A stretch of DNA of 63,643 bases from RGIG250 sp964540025 (GTDB taxonomy: Bacteria; Bacillota; Negativicutes; Selenomonadales; Selenomonadaceae), in contig CAZIKQ010000006.1 in assembly GCA_964540025.1 (NCBI GenBank), forward strand, positions 1 to 63,643, given 5' to 3'. Positions 42,617-51,664 of this stretch are shown here, piece after piece (the stretch's first letter is position 1; the number at the start of each line of letters is the position of its first letter). Both the position numbers and the translations under genes were made by a program. The notes under the pieces were generated by a model. The model was not told the DNA's origin. It made no database searches and saw only the letters and a program-made list of their open reading frames with translations.

Positions 42617-44173
42617 ATGCTGGTAAACAATTTCAAACAGACGTCCTCTGAAAGCAAACCGGCGGGTGACGATCGCATCTATGCCACCATAGATATGAAA
42701 TCCTTCTTCGCCTCCGTCGAGTGCGTCGAAAGGAAGCTTAACCCCCTCACCACCAACCTTGTAGTGGCCGACCCCACCCGCACCGACAAAACCATCTGCC
42801 TGGCCGTATCCCCTTCCCTGAAATCTTACGGCATCTCCGGACGGGCCCGCCTCTTTGAGGTCGTCCAAAAGGTAAAAGAAATAAACGCCCGCCGGAAATT
42901 CTACGCCCCGAAAAAGCAGCTCACCGGCGAATCCGCCGACGATACCGCTCTGAAGGAAAATCCCGCCCTCGCCCTGGGCTACATCACCGCCCCGCCACGC
43001 ATGGCTCTCTATAGGAAATACAGCCGTCTCATCTATGAAACCTATCAGGAATTCATTTCCCCCGAGGACATTCACGTTTACTCCATCGACGAAGTATTCA
43101 TCGATCTCACCCCTTATCTCAAAGTGTCCCGGCAGACGCCCCACCAGCTGACCATCAAGCTCATCCGGGCCGTGCTGGCCAAAACCGGCATCACCGCCAC
43201 CGCCGGCATCGGCTCCAATATGTACCTGGCCAAAATCGCCATGGACATCGTGGCAAAAAAAATTCCTCCCGACGAGAACGGCGTCCGCATCGCCCGGCTC
43301 ACCAGGGAGGAATACCGAAAAACCCTGTGGTCACACCGGCCAATCACTGATTTCTGGCAGGTTGGCAAGGGCTATCAGAAGCGCCTTGCCGCCCACCATC
43401 TTTACACCATGGGAGATATTGCCCGCTGCTCTCAGGGCGGGCCAAAGGACTACTACAACGAAGCTTTTCTCTACCGGCTCTTTGGGATAAATGCCGGTCT
43501 CCTCATCTGTCACGCCTGGGGAGAAGATCCTACGACCATTGCCGACATCCGGGCCTACGTTCCAAAAAGTACCAGCCTCTCCAGCGGCCAGGTACTGCAA
43601 TTTCCCTATCCCGCCGACAAAGCGGCCATCATCGTCCGGGAAATGGCGGACAATCTCAGCGGCCAACTGGTAAAGAAAAATCTCTTTACCGATCGGATCG
43701 TCCTGACCATCGGCTACGACACCGAAAACCTTACCCGTCCGGACATCGCCGGCCAATATCGCGGTCCTGTCCACATCGACCGCTACGGCCGGGCCGTCCC
43801 CGGTCACGCCCACGGCACCCTGCGGCTCCCGGAGCCAACCTTTTCCGCCAGGCTCATTACCAAGGCGGCCATGGAGCTGTTTAGCAGCATCACCGACATG
43901 AGTCTCCTCGTCCGCCAGGTAACCATCGCCGCCGACAACACGGTAGACGCCGGGACTGCCGCCGGAGAAATGAACCGGGAGGCGGATCTTTTCGCCGACC
44001 TTCCGGAGGAGCAGGAGAAAAGCCGCCAGCGGGAAAAGGAAAAAAACGTCCAGCTGGCAATCAACGCCATAAAGGAAAAATTCGGCAAGAACTCCATCCT
44101 GAAGGCCATGAATATGCAGGAGTTTGCCACCATGCGGGAAAGAAACGGCCAAATCGGCGGTCATAAGGCGTAA
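42617..44173 (+). CDS. Y-family translesion DNA polymerase (UmuC/ImpB-like)
   Basis: 518 residues from ATG 42617 (GAGGTG upstream). Palm motifs: IDMKSFFASVECVER (about 27) with the first catalytic Asp, VYSIDEVFIDLTPYL (about 157) with the SIDE carboxylates, ITATAGIGSNMYLAKIAMD (about 192). The C-terminal NGQIGGHKA is typical of the Firmicutes UvrX/YqjW-like branch. It copies damaged DNA with low fidelity. No YolD-type partner follows. A clear LexA box was not found upstream. Confidence 0.94.
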   Translation: MLVNNFKQTSSESKPAGDDRIYATIDMKSFFASVECVERKLNPLTTNLVVADPTRTDKTICLAVSPSLKSYGISGRARLFEVVQKVKEINARRKFYAPKKQLTGESADDTALKENPALALGYITAPPRMALYRKYSRLIYETYQEFISPEDIHVYSIDEVFIDLTPYLKVSRQTPHQLTIKLIRAVLAKTGITATAGIGSNMYLAKIAMDIVAKKIPPDENGVRIARLTREEYRKTLWSHRPITDFWQVGKGYQKRLAAHHLYTMGDIARCSQGGPKDYYNEAFLYRLFGINAGLLICHAWGEDPTTIADIRAYVPKSTSLSSGQVLQFPYPADKAAIIVREMADNLSGQLVKKNLFTDRIVLTIGYDTENLTRPDIAGQYRGPVHIDRYGRAVPGHAHGTLRLPEPTFSARLITKAAMELFSSITDMSLLVRQVTIAADNTVDAGTAAGEMNREADLFADLPEEQEKSRQREKEKNVQLAINAIKEKFGKNSILKAMNMQEFATMRERNGQIGGHKA

Positions 44174-44379
44174 GGCGCAGCCGCCTGTACCGCCGCTATT
44201 GACAACCGCCCCGTTCCGGTTAAGCTTTAACCGCCGGATATTATGTAATCGCTTGCCGTAAATTTTTGCCGCGAATTGAACCTATAACCTGTCCGTCAGA
44301 TTCAGCCGCTTTTTTCCAAAAATATTCCCGGACGAAAAAACGGATGTCCCGGAAATAAAATTTGAGGAGGTAATTTTAT

Positions 44380-44790
44380 ATGCAGCATGAATGCAAAATA
44401 ACCGTGTTAGAAACAAAAGTCTTTCCCGATTATCAGGAGAAATATCTGGCTGATCCAAAATCAGGCGCCTGTCCCCGTTTCAAAGCAGGGGATACTTTTT
44501 TGCTGAAAAGGACTGCCGAACAGGACGACTTCTATCACCTCATGGACGGAAAATTCTGCGGCGAAGCCTGGGATGCTATCAGCCGGTACGTTTATGCCGC
44601 CCTGCAGGGTGGGTCCATCATGCACAAGTGGACAAATGATGAGCGAGTCATGATCGCCTGCTGCAATGACGGCACCAGACCGGTAATCTTCAAGATCGAA
44701 AGAATTGATATTCCGGAGACGGAAGAGGAAAAGCAGTGGCTGGCAAAGCAGAATTTCAAAAATACAGCTGGCGACGCTTACACGGGCTGA
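44380..44790 (+). CDS. TIGR04076 family protein
   Basis: 136 residues behind GAGGAGG. HECKITVLETKVFPDYQEKYL and ACPRFKAGDTFLL match this small family, and conserved cysteines recur (CKI, ACPRF, FCGEAWDAI, IACCNDG). Function unknown. The cysteine pattern and anaerobe distribution suggest redox or metal binding. It stands alone downstream of the Y-family polymerase, followed by a terminator. Confidence 0.8.
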   Translation: MQHECKITVLETKVFPDYQEKYLADPKSGACPRFKAGDTFLLKRTAEQDDFYHLMDGKFCGEAWDAISRYVYAALQGGSIMHKWTNDERVMIACCNDGTRPVIFKIERIDIPETEEEKQWLAKQNFKNTAGDAYTG

Positions 44791-44825
44791 GTTGCCACAT
44801 TCCCAAAAAATTTTTCTTTAGTCAA

Positions 44826-44891
44826 AAATAAAAAGCCGTGAAAAATGATCGCCGACAATCAGGCGTTCATCTTTCACAGCTTTATTTTTTT
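44826..44891. terminator. Long bidirectional hairpin between TIGR04076 gene and leuA
   Basis: AATAAAAAGC-GTGAAA-TGA-GCC ... GGC-TCA-TTTCAC-GCTTTATTTTTTT, imperfect stem of about 25 bp. Confidence 0.8.
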
Positions 44892-44895
44892 GTAA

Positions 44896-46596
44896 TTATT
44901 TGTCGGCCTTCATGCGGTTTACGGCGGAGACGAGGGCCATGACGGAGGCGGTGATAATATCCGTATCCATCCCGGCGCCCCAGTGCATAACGCCCTGGCT
45001 GTCCTTTATGCCGATATAGGCCATGGCCCGGGAGGTGGAGCCGATTTCCAGCGCGTGTTCACTGTAAACAAGATCGCTGTAGGAAACGCTGAGATTTTCC
45101 TTGATGGCGTTGCTGATGGCGTCAAGGCGGCCGTTACCCACCGCCCTGTAGGTAACCTCTCTGCCCTCGACCTGGAAGCGGACTTCGCCGGCCCGCACCC
45201 CGTTGGGATCCTTTTTCAGCAGGAAGTCTATCAGCTTGATGGGTTCCTCGACGTTTACGTATTCCGTCTGGAAAATCTGGTATATTTCATCCGGTTTCAG
45301 CTCCTGATGGCGGTGATCGGAAACGGACTTGACGCAGTAGCCGAAATCCTCCCGCATAAGCTTTGGCATATCGATACCGTACTTGTTTTCCATGATGAAG
45401 CCGACGCCGCCCTTGCCGGACTGGCTGTTGATCCGGATCACGTCTCCATCGTAGCGGCGGCCCACATCCTGGGGATCCACCGGCAGGTAGGGCACGGTCC
45501 AGCGATCCCGCTCCTTTTCCTCATGCCACTTCATCCCCTTGGCAATGGCATCCTGATGAGAGCCGGAAAAAGCCGCGAAGACCAGCGCCCCGGCGTAAGG
45601 CTGACGGGCATGGACAGTCATCCGGGTGACCCGTTCGTACATATCCACCAATTCCGGCATACCGGTAAAATCCAGCTGGGGATCAACGCCCAGGGCAAAC
45701 ATATTCATGGCGATGGTGACGATATCTGCGTTACCGGTGCGCTCGCCGTTGCCGAAGAGGGTTCCCTCAATACGGTCAGCCCCGGCCAGTAGGCCGAGCT
45801 CGGAGTCGGCCACTCCGCAGCCCCGGTCGTTGTGGGGGTGCAGGGACAGGACAACATTGTCCCGATACTTCAGATTTTGGGAAATATAGGCTACCTGCAT
45901 GGCGTAGATATGGGGCATGGACATCTCCACGGTGACGGGAATGTTGATGATCGCCTTCCGGTCAGCGGCGGGCCTCCATACATCGAGAACCGCATTGCAA
46001 ACCTCCAGTGCGTACTCCGGCTCGGTGCCGGTGAAGCTCTCCGGGGAATACTCGAAGCGGTAGTCCGCCCCTGCTTCCTCAGTGAGCTGCTTTAAGAGCT
46101 TTGCTCCGTCAACGGCGATCTGTTTGATTTCCTCCCTGCTCATTTTGAACACCTGCTGGCGCTGGGCAAAGGAGGTGGAATTATATACGTGGACGATGGC
46201 GTTCTTTACTCCCTTGAGAGCCTCAAAGGTTTTCTTAATTATGTGTTCCCGAGCCTGAGTCAGCACCTGAATCGTGACGTCGTCCGGAATGAGATTTTCT
46301 TCCACCAGGCGGCGGAGGAAGGCGTATTCAGTTTCGCTGGCCGCCGGAAATCCCACCTCTATTTCCTTGAAGCCGATTTTTATCAGAGTCTTATAAAACT
46401 CCACCTTCTCATCAAGGGACATGGGAATGATAAGGGCCTGGTTTCCATCCCGCAAATCCACGCTGCACCAGGTGGGAGCCTTATCCGGATACTGCTTTTG
46501 CGCCCAGCTCATGTCGCACACCGGCGGCATGAAATAGCCGGGGCGATACTTGGCGCAATTTACCATCATGTTTTTCTGAACCGTGTTAGCCTGCAT
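44896..46596 (-). CDS. leuA: 2-isopropylmalate synthase, long (fungal-like, LeuA type 2) form
   Basis: First committed step of leucine synthesis: acetyl-CoA + 2-ketoisovalerate to 2-isopropylmalate. 566 residues from ATG 46596 (GGGAGGACACAAAA upstream). WCSVDLRDGNQAL (metal Asp, about 45), GFKEIEVGFPAASETEY, SLHPHNDRGCGVADSELG (HxH) and NGERTGNAD. The C-terminal LeuA regulatory domain (about 430-566) is where leucine normally inhibits. It is controlled by the T-box upstream. No leuB, C or D is adjacent. Confidence 0.95.
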   Translation of the reverse strand: MQANTVQKNMMVNCAKYRPGYFMPPVCDMSWAQKQYPDKAPTWCSVDLRDGNQALIIPMSLDEKVEFYKTLIKIGFKEIEVGFPAASETEYAFLRRLVEENLIPDDVTIQVLTQAREHIIKKTFEALKGVKNAIVHVYNSTSFAQRQQVFKMSREEIKQIAVDGAKLLKQLTEEAGADYRFEYSPESFTGTEPEYALEVCNAVLDVWRPAADRKAIINIPVTVEMSMPHIYAMQVAYISQNLKYRDNVVLSLHPHNDRGCGVADSELGLLAGADRIEGTLFGNGERTGNADIVTIAMNMFALGVDPQLDFTGMPELVDMYERVTRMTVHARQPYAGALVFAAFSGSHQDAIAKGMKWHEEKERDRWTVPYLPVDPQDVGRRYDGDVIRINSQSGKGGVGFIMENKYGIDMPKLMREDFGYCVKSVSDHRHQELKPDEIYQIFQTEYVNVEEPIKLIDFLLKKDPNGVRAGEVRFQVEGREVTYRAVGNGRLDAISNAIKENLSVSYSDLVYSEHALEIGSTSRAMAYIGIKDSQGVMHWGAGMDTDIITASVMALVSAVNRMKADK

Positions 46597-46674
46597 TTTT
46601 GTGTCCTCCCTGGATTTCTCCACAAGCAAAAACGATAAAGCGGCTCGTCAGAGACCCCGCTGTCGGCTGTAAAA

Positions 46675-46935
46675 TAAAAAGCCCCCGTCATAGAGACGAA
46701 AGGCTATGCCTGCGTGGTACCACTCTGCTTCACGGAAAACAGCCTCGGCGGCTCATATTCCGTGCACTCTCTCCTTAACGATGAGCTCCGTCGTTCCCTA
46801 CGATTCTTACTGTTTTAGGAACGCAGCTCCACGGCGAGTTCATCGCTTCCTTTAGACGCCGCCTTCACACCGCCCGGCAGCTCTCTGAGAATATTCAGCG
46901 ACTAATTTTCCGCTTCCCAGCTTTTACATAATCTA
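46675..46935 (-). promoter_or_regulatory. Leucine T-box riboswitch
   Basis: In minus-strand sense: stem I with AGAGAGCTG and a specifier loop GAA-CTC-GCC (CTC, leucine, 46836-46838) ahead of GTGGAGCTGC, then the T-box core GCAGAGTGGTACCACGC (46711-46728), then a terminator AGCC...TCGTC/GACG...GGCT with TTTTT (46675-46705). Uncharged tRNA-Leu(GAG) should pair and let leuA be read. Confidence 0.93.
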
Positions 46936-46946
46936 ACATGAGAAAG

Positions 46947-46975
46947 AGATTAACACATGACAAGACTTTTGGCAA
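46947..46975 (-). promoter_or_regulatory. Putative leuA promoter
   Basis: TTGCCA, 17 bp, TAATCT on the minus strand, just upstream of the T-box 5' end. The rest of the gap to 47110 shows nothing. Confidence 0.4.
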
Positions 46976-47110
46976 GAGATTTGTGTTACAACTTTACAAA
47001 AATTTTCGGTCAACCATATCTGTCCGCTCTTTTTCGCGATTGTAATTCCGGCAGCTGCCCTCTTCGATACGTCTGACGATGGGTCGGAATTGACTGAGAG
47101 GATTCCCCGG

Positions 47111-48448
47111 TCACACCATCCCATAGAGGGAACGTTCTACCTCGGCAATGGTGGTAAGTCCTGCCGCCGCTTTTTCTATTCCATCCGCGGCCATCGATTT
47201 GAAGCCCGAGGCGGCGGCGATTTCCCGAAGCTCCTTTACCCCGGCTCCCCGGGCGATGGCCCCGGAAAGCTCATCACTTATGGGCAACAGCTCATGAATC
47301 GGTATCCGCCCGTGATATCCGCTGCCGCCGCAGATCGGACATTGCCGGTTTCCGATCACGGGACGATAAAAGACTTGGCCGTTCTTTTCTTTGCCGCCCG
47401 GCACCCGACGGATAAACACCCCCTCCGGGGAATCCTCTGCCGGTAAATATTCTTCCCGGCAGTCAGGGCAAAGGCGGCGGAGCAGCCGCTGTCCCATCGC
47501 CCCGGCCAGTGTGGCTGCCAGCAGGTATGGCTTTATCCCCATTTCCAACAGGCGAATGACAACTCCCACCGCGTCAGCCGTGTGGAGAGTAGAGAGAATC
47601 AGCCGACCGGTAAGGGCCGCCCTTACCGCGATTTCCGCCGTCTCCTCATCTCTGATTTCTCCCACCAGCACCACGTCGGGGTCCTGCCGGAGCACTGCTC
47701 GCAAGGCTCGGGGGAAGGTAAGGTAATCCTCGTCCGCTGTCATTTGATTTATCCCGTCGATGGCGCACTCCACCGGATCCTCAACGGTCACAATATTTCT
47801 CGTGGCGGCGTCAAGCTCCGACAGAACGCCGTAAAGGGTGGTGGTCTTGCCGCTGCCAACGGGGCCGGTAACGAGGACAAGACCGCCGGACAGGCGGCAC
47901 CAGCGGCGAAGTATCCCTTCATTCTCGGGGGATAAATCGAGACATTCCAGGCGGCGGGTGGAGAGAAGATTTAACAGACGCAAAACCACTTTTTCACCCC
48001 ACAGGACGGGAATGACTGAAACCCGCACGTCCACCGTGCTCTCTCCCTTCCCGCTCCGGTCCGTGACAAAGGAAAAGCGCCCGTCCTGGGGCAGGCGGCG
48101 CTCAGTGGTGTCCAAATGGCTCATGACCTTCAGACGGTTTATTAAATTTGGCAGAATAAGCCCAGGGATGGTTTCCTCCATCCCTGGAACCGGGCGCAGA
48201 AAACCATCGACCCGGAGGCGAATCCGCAGCGACTGACCGTCGGCGGCCGGTTCAATGTGAATATCGCTGGCTTCCTGCTCCAGGGCAGTCAGCAGCAGTC
48301 CGTCCACGAGAGCGGCCACCGGCCCCAGACTGCTGTCCGGACGGAGAAGGTTATGACCGGTAATGCCGACAGAGGACGCCGATGAAGGGATTGAAGATAC
48401 ATTGCGGACTGCTCTGGCCACCAGGAGGGGAAAATCAACCTTGGACAT
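47111..48448 (-). CDS. GspE/PilB-type secretion ATPase, orphan
   Basis: 445 residues. A shortened N-domain, then EQEASDIHIEPAADG (about 57), Walker A GPVGSGKTTTLYG (about 196), the Asp box TVEDPVE, Walker B DPDVVLVGEIRDEETA (about 255), STLHTADA, and zinc cysteines CPDCREEY and CPICGGSGYHGR. It powers type II secretion or type IV pilus assembly. No pilC, pilT or pilin genes are adjacent. Downstream of aroE, probably cotranscribed with the his block. Confidence 0.92.
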   Translation of the reverse strand: MSKVDFPLLVARAVRNVSSIPSSASSVGITGHNLLRPDSSLGPVAALVDGLLLTALEQEASDIHIEPAADGQSLRIRLRVDGFLRPVPGMEETIPGLILPNLINRLKVMSHLDTTERRLPQDGRFSFVTDRSGKGESTVDVRVSVIPVLWGEKVVLRLLNLLSTRRLECLDLSPENEGILRRWCRLSGGLVLVTGPVGSGKTTTLYGVLSELDAATRNIVTVEDPVECAIDGINQMTADEDYLTFPRALRAVLRQDPDVVLVGEIRDEETAEIAVRAALTGRLILSTLHTADAVGVVIRLLEMGIKPYLLAATLAGAMGQRLLRRLCPDCREEYLPAEDSPEGVFIRRVPGGKEKNGQVFYRPVIGNRQCPICGGSGYHGRIPIHELLPISDELSGAIARGAGVKELREIAAASGFKSMAADGIEKAAAGLTTIAEVERSLYGMV

Positions 48449-48457
48449 TATTTTTCC

Positions 48458-49339
48458 TCACCTCTTCAGGGCGTTTCTCAGGGCTTTCAGCATTGCTTCC
48501 TTGTCTCCCGGACAGCCCGTCCATTTTTCCAGCGCCGCCCTGGCCTGCCCCACCAGCATTTCCTCCCCGTTCAGCACAGCGTGTCCATGCCTGACTGCCT
48601 GAGAAAGGAATCTGGTCATCGCCGGAGTATAGATAATGTCGTAGCAGAAAGCGTCAGACCTCAGCCGCTGCCAGTCCACGACGGGAGACGCCTCGACATT
48701 CGGCGCCATGCCCAAAGGGGTGGCATTTATCAGGAGATGACAGCTTTCCAACCTTTTTGCGTAATCTTCCCCCATCCAATCAACCGCGGTGATCAGCGTC
48801 TCACCGGAAAAAAATTTCCTGTTCAAAGAGCGAAATTCCTCGGCCAGTGGTTCCGCCTTGTTCGGATTGCGGACGGCGATAGTTATTTCCTTTATTCCGG
48901 CGGAAAGAAGCGCCCAAAGCGCTGCCCGGGCAGCGCCGCCGGCCCCCAGGATAACCGCGTTCTTCCCCGGCAGAGCGTTTTCCCCCAGCCGGGCCTTCAG
49001 GGGTTCAATGAAGCCGATGACATCCGTGTTCGCGCCAATCAGCTTACCATCGTCGTTAATTACGGTATTCACTGCTCCCAGCGCCGCCGCGGCCGGTTCG
49101 ATTTCGTCCAGCAGGGGGATAATGGCCGATTTGTGGGGAATCGTAACGTTCCAGCCCCGGAAATTCATCGCCCGCAAGCCGGCCACGGCCACGGTCAGAT
49201 CCTTTGGAGCAACGGGAACCGCAATGTAGGCATAGTCAAGCCCCGCCCCGGTCAGGGCGGTATTCTGTATGACCGGGGATAAAGAATGAGCGATGGGCCA
49301 TCCGATAACGGCCAGATTTTTCGTGGTTCCTGTGTACAT
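48458..49339 (-). CDS. aroE: Shikimate dehydrogenase
   Basis: 293 residues. GWPIAHSLSPVIQN (about 14, shikimate Ser pair), NVTIPHKSAIIPLLDE (catalytic Lys), GANTDVIGF, a Rossmann GAGGAARAALWALLSAG (about 132), and GEEMLVGQARAALEKW at the end. NADPH reduction of 3-dehydroshikimate in aromatic synthesis. ATGATG start with AGGAG upstream. The second ATG has better spacing. Confidence 0.95.
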   Translation of the reverse strand: MYTGTTKNLAVIGWPIAHSLSPVIQNTALTGAGLDYAYIAVPVAPKDLTVAVAGLRAMNFRGWNVTIPHKSAIIPLLDEIEPAAAALGAVNTVINDDGKLIGANTDVIGFIEPLKARLGENALPGKNAVILGAGGAARAALWALLSAGIKEITIAVRNPNKAEPLAEEFRSLNRKFFSGETLITAVDWMGEDYAKRLESCHLLINATPLGMAPNVEASPVVDWQRLRSDAFCYDIIYTPAMTRFLSQAVRHGHAVLNGEEMLVGQARAALEKWTGCPGDKEAMLKALRNALKR

Positions 49340-49358
49340 CATCGTCTCCTGTGTTATA

Positions 49359-50108
49359 TTAGTATGCCTTTCCAGCGGTGGCGCAATAGACGGTGAAGCT
49401 GCCGCGGCCATCAAGGTTCAGCATTTCATTCAGCTTGTCATCATCGAAGCTGCCGATGGCGCACACGCCGATATGTTTCTGCTGAGCGGCCAGATAAAGA
49501 TTTTGGCAGACATGACCGGCGTCAATGTAAATGTAGCGAGCCGCCCGCTTGCCGCAGCTGTACGCCATCCGCTGGAAGTCCGCCGTCCAGATGAAGGTAA
49601 CGCCGCTCTTTTTTATCATATTCTTCGGCAGGAAACACTCTACATATTCATCGAGGACTGTCCCGCCCGTCGCGATTTCCTGCAATGCGTGACCAAGGGC
49701 GAGGAAACGGTAGAGTCCCGGCTCCATCTCCTTCACATTATTCACCAGCAGCATCGTTTCAAAAGCGTGAGCCGCCCTGGCGGAGGGAACGGTTCGCACA
49801 GTCCTTCCCTCCGGCAGAATCGCCTTTACTCCCTGAGTACACCAGAGCAGGAAGGACAGCTCCTCAAGGGTAAGCGGCTCGTCGCTGTACTGACGTACGG
49901 TCTCCCGCAGCTCGATCATCTGAAGGAAGCTGACTTCCCTGTCCTCAAACATTTCCGGATTGGGCAGGCGGATCACGTTGGGATAGTCAGGGCAGGGAGG
50001 CACTTCCAGGGGAGGCTGCGGCTCCTTCCGCCGGAGGGCGGTGTCGGCGCTGCCGGTCCGATCGGTATCCTTGAGTAATTGCTGCATAAAGTCAAACGTC
50101 TTGTTCAT
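49359..50108 (-). CDS. SagB-type nitroreductase family protein
   Basis: 249 residues from ATG 50108 (AAAGGAGAAACGAAC upstream). IELRETVRQYSDEPLTLEELSFLLWCTQGV is the hallmark N-terminal FMN-binding segment of SagB-like nitroreductases. PSARAAHAFETMLLVNNV and VCQNLYLAAQQKHIGVCAIGSF follow. SagB enzymes oxidise azolines in RiPPs, but many relatives are stand-alone reductases. No cyclodehydratase or precursor is nearby. Placed between hisIE and aroE in one transcription direction. Confidence 0.88.
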   Translation of the reverse strand: MNKTFDFMQQLLKDTDRTGSADTALRRKEPQPPLEVPPCPDYPNVIRLPNPEMFEDREVSFLQMIELRETVRQYSDEPLTLEELSFLLWCTQGVKAILPEGRTVRTVPSARAAHAFETMLLVNNVKEMEPGLYRFLALGHALQEIATGGTVLDEYVECFLPKNMIKKSGVTFIWTADFQRMAYSCGKRAARYIYIDAGHVCQNLYLAAQQKHIGVCAIGSFDDDKLNEMLNLDGRGSFTVYCATAGKAY

Positions 50109-50142
50109 TGTTCGTTTCTCCTTTAACCGGCGGTTCTCGTTA

Positions 50143-50853
50143 TCAATCCTCGGGACGCAGGCCGGTCTTGCCGGTGAACTTGTGATATTTCCCTCCATGG
50201 CGGCGATCTCGCAGCTCGTTCAGCAGCCGCTCGGGGGAAATTCCGTGATAGGCCAGGAGAACGAGGCAATGATACCAAAGGTCGCCCATTTCATACACCA
50301 CTTCTTTGCTATCGTTATTCTTGGAGGCGATGATCGTCTCCGCCGCTTCCTCCACCACTTTTTTCAAAATCTTGTCCTGTCCATGTTCAAACAGGTAATT
50401 TGTATAAGAGCCTTCTACCGGGTTCAGCTGCCTGTCCTTTATCACGTCGTACAGGTCATTGAGAACGGTAACAAGATTGTCCTGCTTCTGCTCAACTACC
50501 GCGGGAGCGTTATTGCCTGCCGGAAGGATTCGGCGGCCGCTGAAGCAGCTGTAAGTGCCGGTATGGCAGGCAACGCCTCTCTGATGAACAATCACCAGCA
50601 GCGCGTCCCCGTCGCAGTCATAGGAAAGCTCCTTTACCGCCTGTACATTTCCGCTGGTACCGCCCTTGTTCCACAATTCTTTCCGGCTGCGGCTCCAAAA
50701 CCAGGTGTAGCCGGTCTCTATCGTCTTTTTCAGGGACTCCTCATTCATGTAGGCAAGCATGAGCACCTGTCCGCTTTCCTCCTGAACGATCGCCGGTACC
50801 AGTCCCTTCTCGTCAAACTTCACCATAGAAATATCAATTTCCTTCTCGTTCAT
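50143..50853 (-). CDS. hisIE: Bifunctional HisI/HisE: phosphoribosyl-AMP cyclohydrolase / phosphoribosyl-ATP pyrophosphatase
   Basis: 236 residues. HisI domain (about 1-115): GLVPAIVQEESGQVLMLAYMN, TWFWSRSRKELWNKG, DCDGDALLVIVHQRGVACHTG. HisE domain (about 125-236): DLYDVIKDRQL, EEAAETIIASKN, EMGDLWYHCLVLLAY. Catalyses steps two and three of histidine synthesis. Start adjoins the hisF stop. Confidence 0.97.
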   Translation of the reverse strand: MNEKEIDISMVKFDEKGLVPAIVQEESGQVLMLAYMNEESLKKTIETGYTWFWSRSRKELWNKGGTSGNVQAVKELSYDCDGDALLVIVHQRGVACHTGTYSCFSGRRILPAGNNAPAVVEQKQDNLVTVLNDLYDVIKDRQLNPVEGSYTNYLFEHGQDKILKKVVEEAAETIIASKNNDSKEVVYEMGDLWYHCLVLLAYHGISPERLLNELRDRRHGGKYHKFTGKTGLRPED

Positions 50854-51611
50854 CAGAATCTTACCTCCACTCCGCGAGATTTCAAATATTCCTTTACCCG
50901 GCGGACGGTAAACTGTCCGTAGTGAAACACCGAGGCAGCCAGCACCGCATCGGCATGACCCTCGGCGATAACATCGTAAAAGTGCTCCAACCGGCCGGCC
51001 CCGCCGGAGGCGATAACCGGGACGGGAACAGCGTCGGCAACGGCCCGGGTCAGGGGAATGTCAAAGCCGTCCTTGGTCCCGTCGGCGTCCATGCTGGTAA
51101 GGAGAATTTCTCCGGCTCCCAGTTCGACCCCCCGCTTTGCCCACTCAAGGCAGTCGATACCCGTCGGCGTCCTGCCCCCGTGAATGTAAACCTCCCACTT
51201 GTCCTCGCCGCGTTTTCTGGCGTCAATGGCCAGTACCATGCACTGGCGGCCGAATCGGGAGGCTCCTTCCGAAAGGAGATCAGGCTGCTGGACGGCGGCG
51301 GTGTTTAGGGAGGTTTTGTCAGCGCCTGCTTTCAGAAGCGCCCGCATATCCTGAACGGATCGGATGCCGCCGCCCACCGTAAAGGGGATAAAAACCTGAC
51401 TGGCGCAGGCCTTTGCCACGTCGACCATAGTGCCCCGGCGGTCACTGGAAGCGGTGATATCGAGAAATACCAGCTCATCGCAACGCTCCTTATCGTAGCG
51501 GGCCGCCAGCTCCACCGGGTCGCCCGCATCCCGGAGCCCTACGAAATTCGTGCCCTTTACTACCCTGCCCGCCTTTACATCAAGGCAGGGAATTATTCTT
51601 TTCGTATTCAT
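50853..51611 (-). CDS. hisF: Imidazole glycerol phosphate synthase subunit HisF
   Basis: 252-residue TIM barrel. IIPCLDVKAGRVVKG (catalytic Asp11), PFTVGGGIRSVQDM, VLAIDARK (catalytic Asp), EILLTSMDADGTKDGFD, and SGGAGRLEHFYDV. Uses HisH-derived ammonia to form IGP and AICAR. Confidence 0.97.
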   Translation of the reverse strand: MNTKRIIPCLDVKAGRVVKGTNFVGLRDAGDPVELAARYDKERCDELVFLDITASSDRRGTMVDVAKACASQVFIPFTVGGGIRSVQDMRALLKAGADKTSLNTAAVQQPDLLSEGASRFGRQCMVLAIDARKRGEDKWEVYIHGGRTPTGIDCLEWAKRGVELGAGEILLTSMDADGTKDGFDIPLTRAVADAVPVPVIASGGAGRLEHFYDVIAEGHADAVLAASVFHYGQFTVRRVKEYLKSRGVEVRF

Positions 51612-51664
51612 CTTGCTCTACCAAATATTCCTGTTTCTGTCTTACCAAGCTATCCAGTGTCCAT

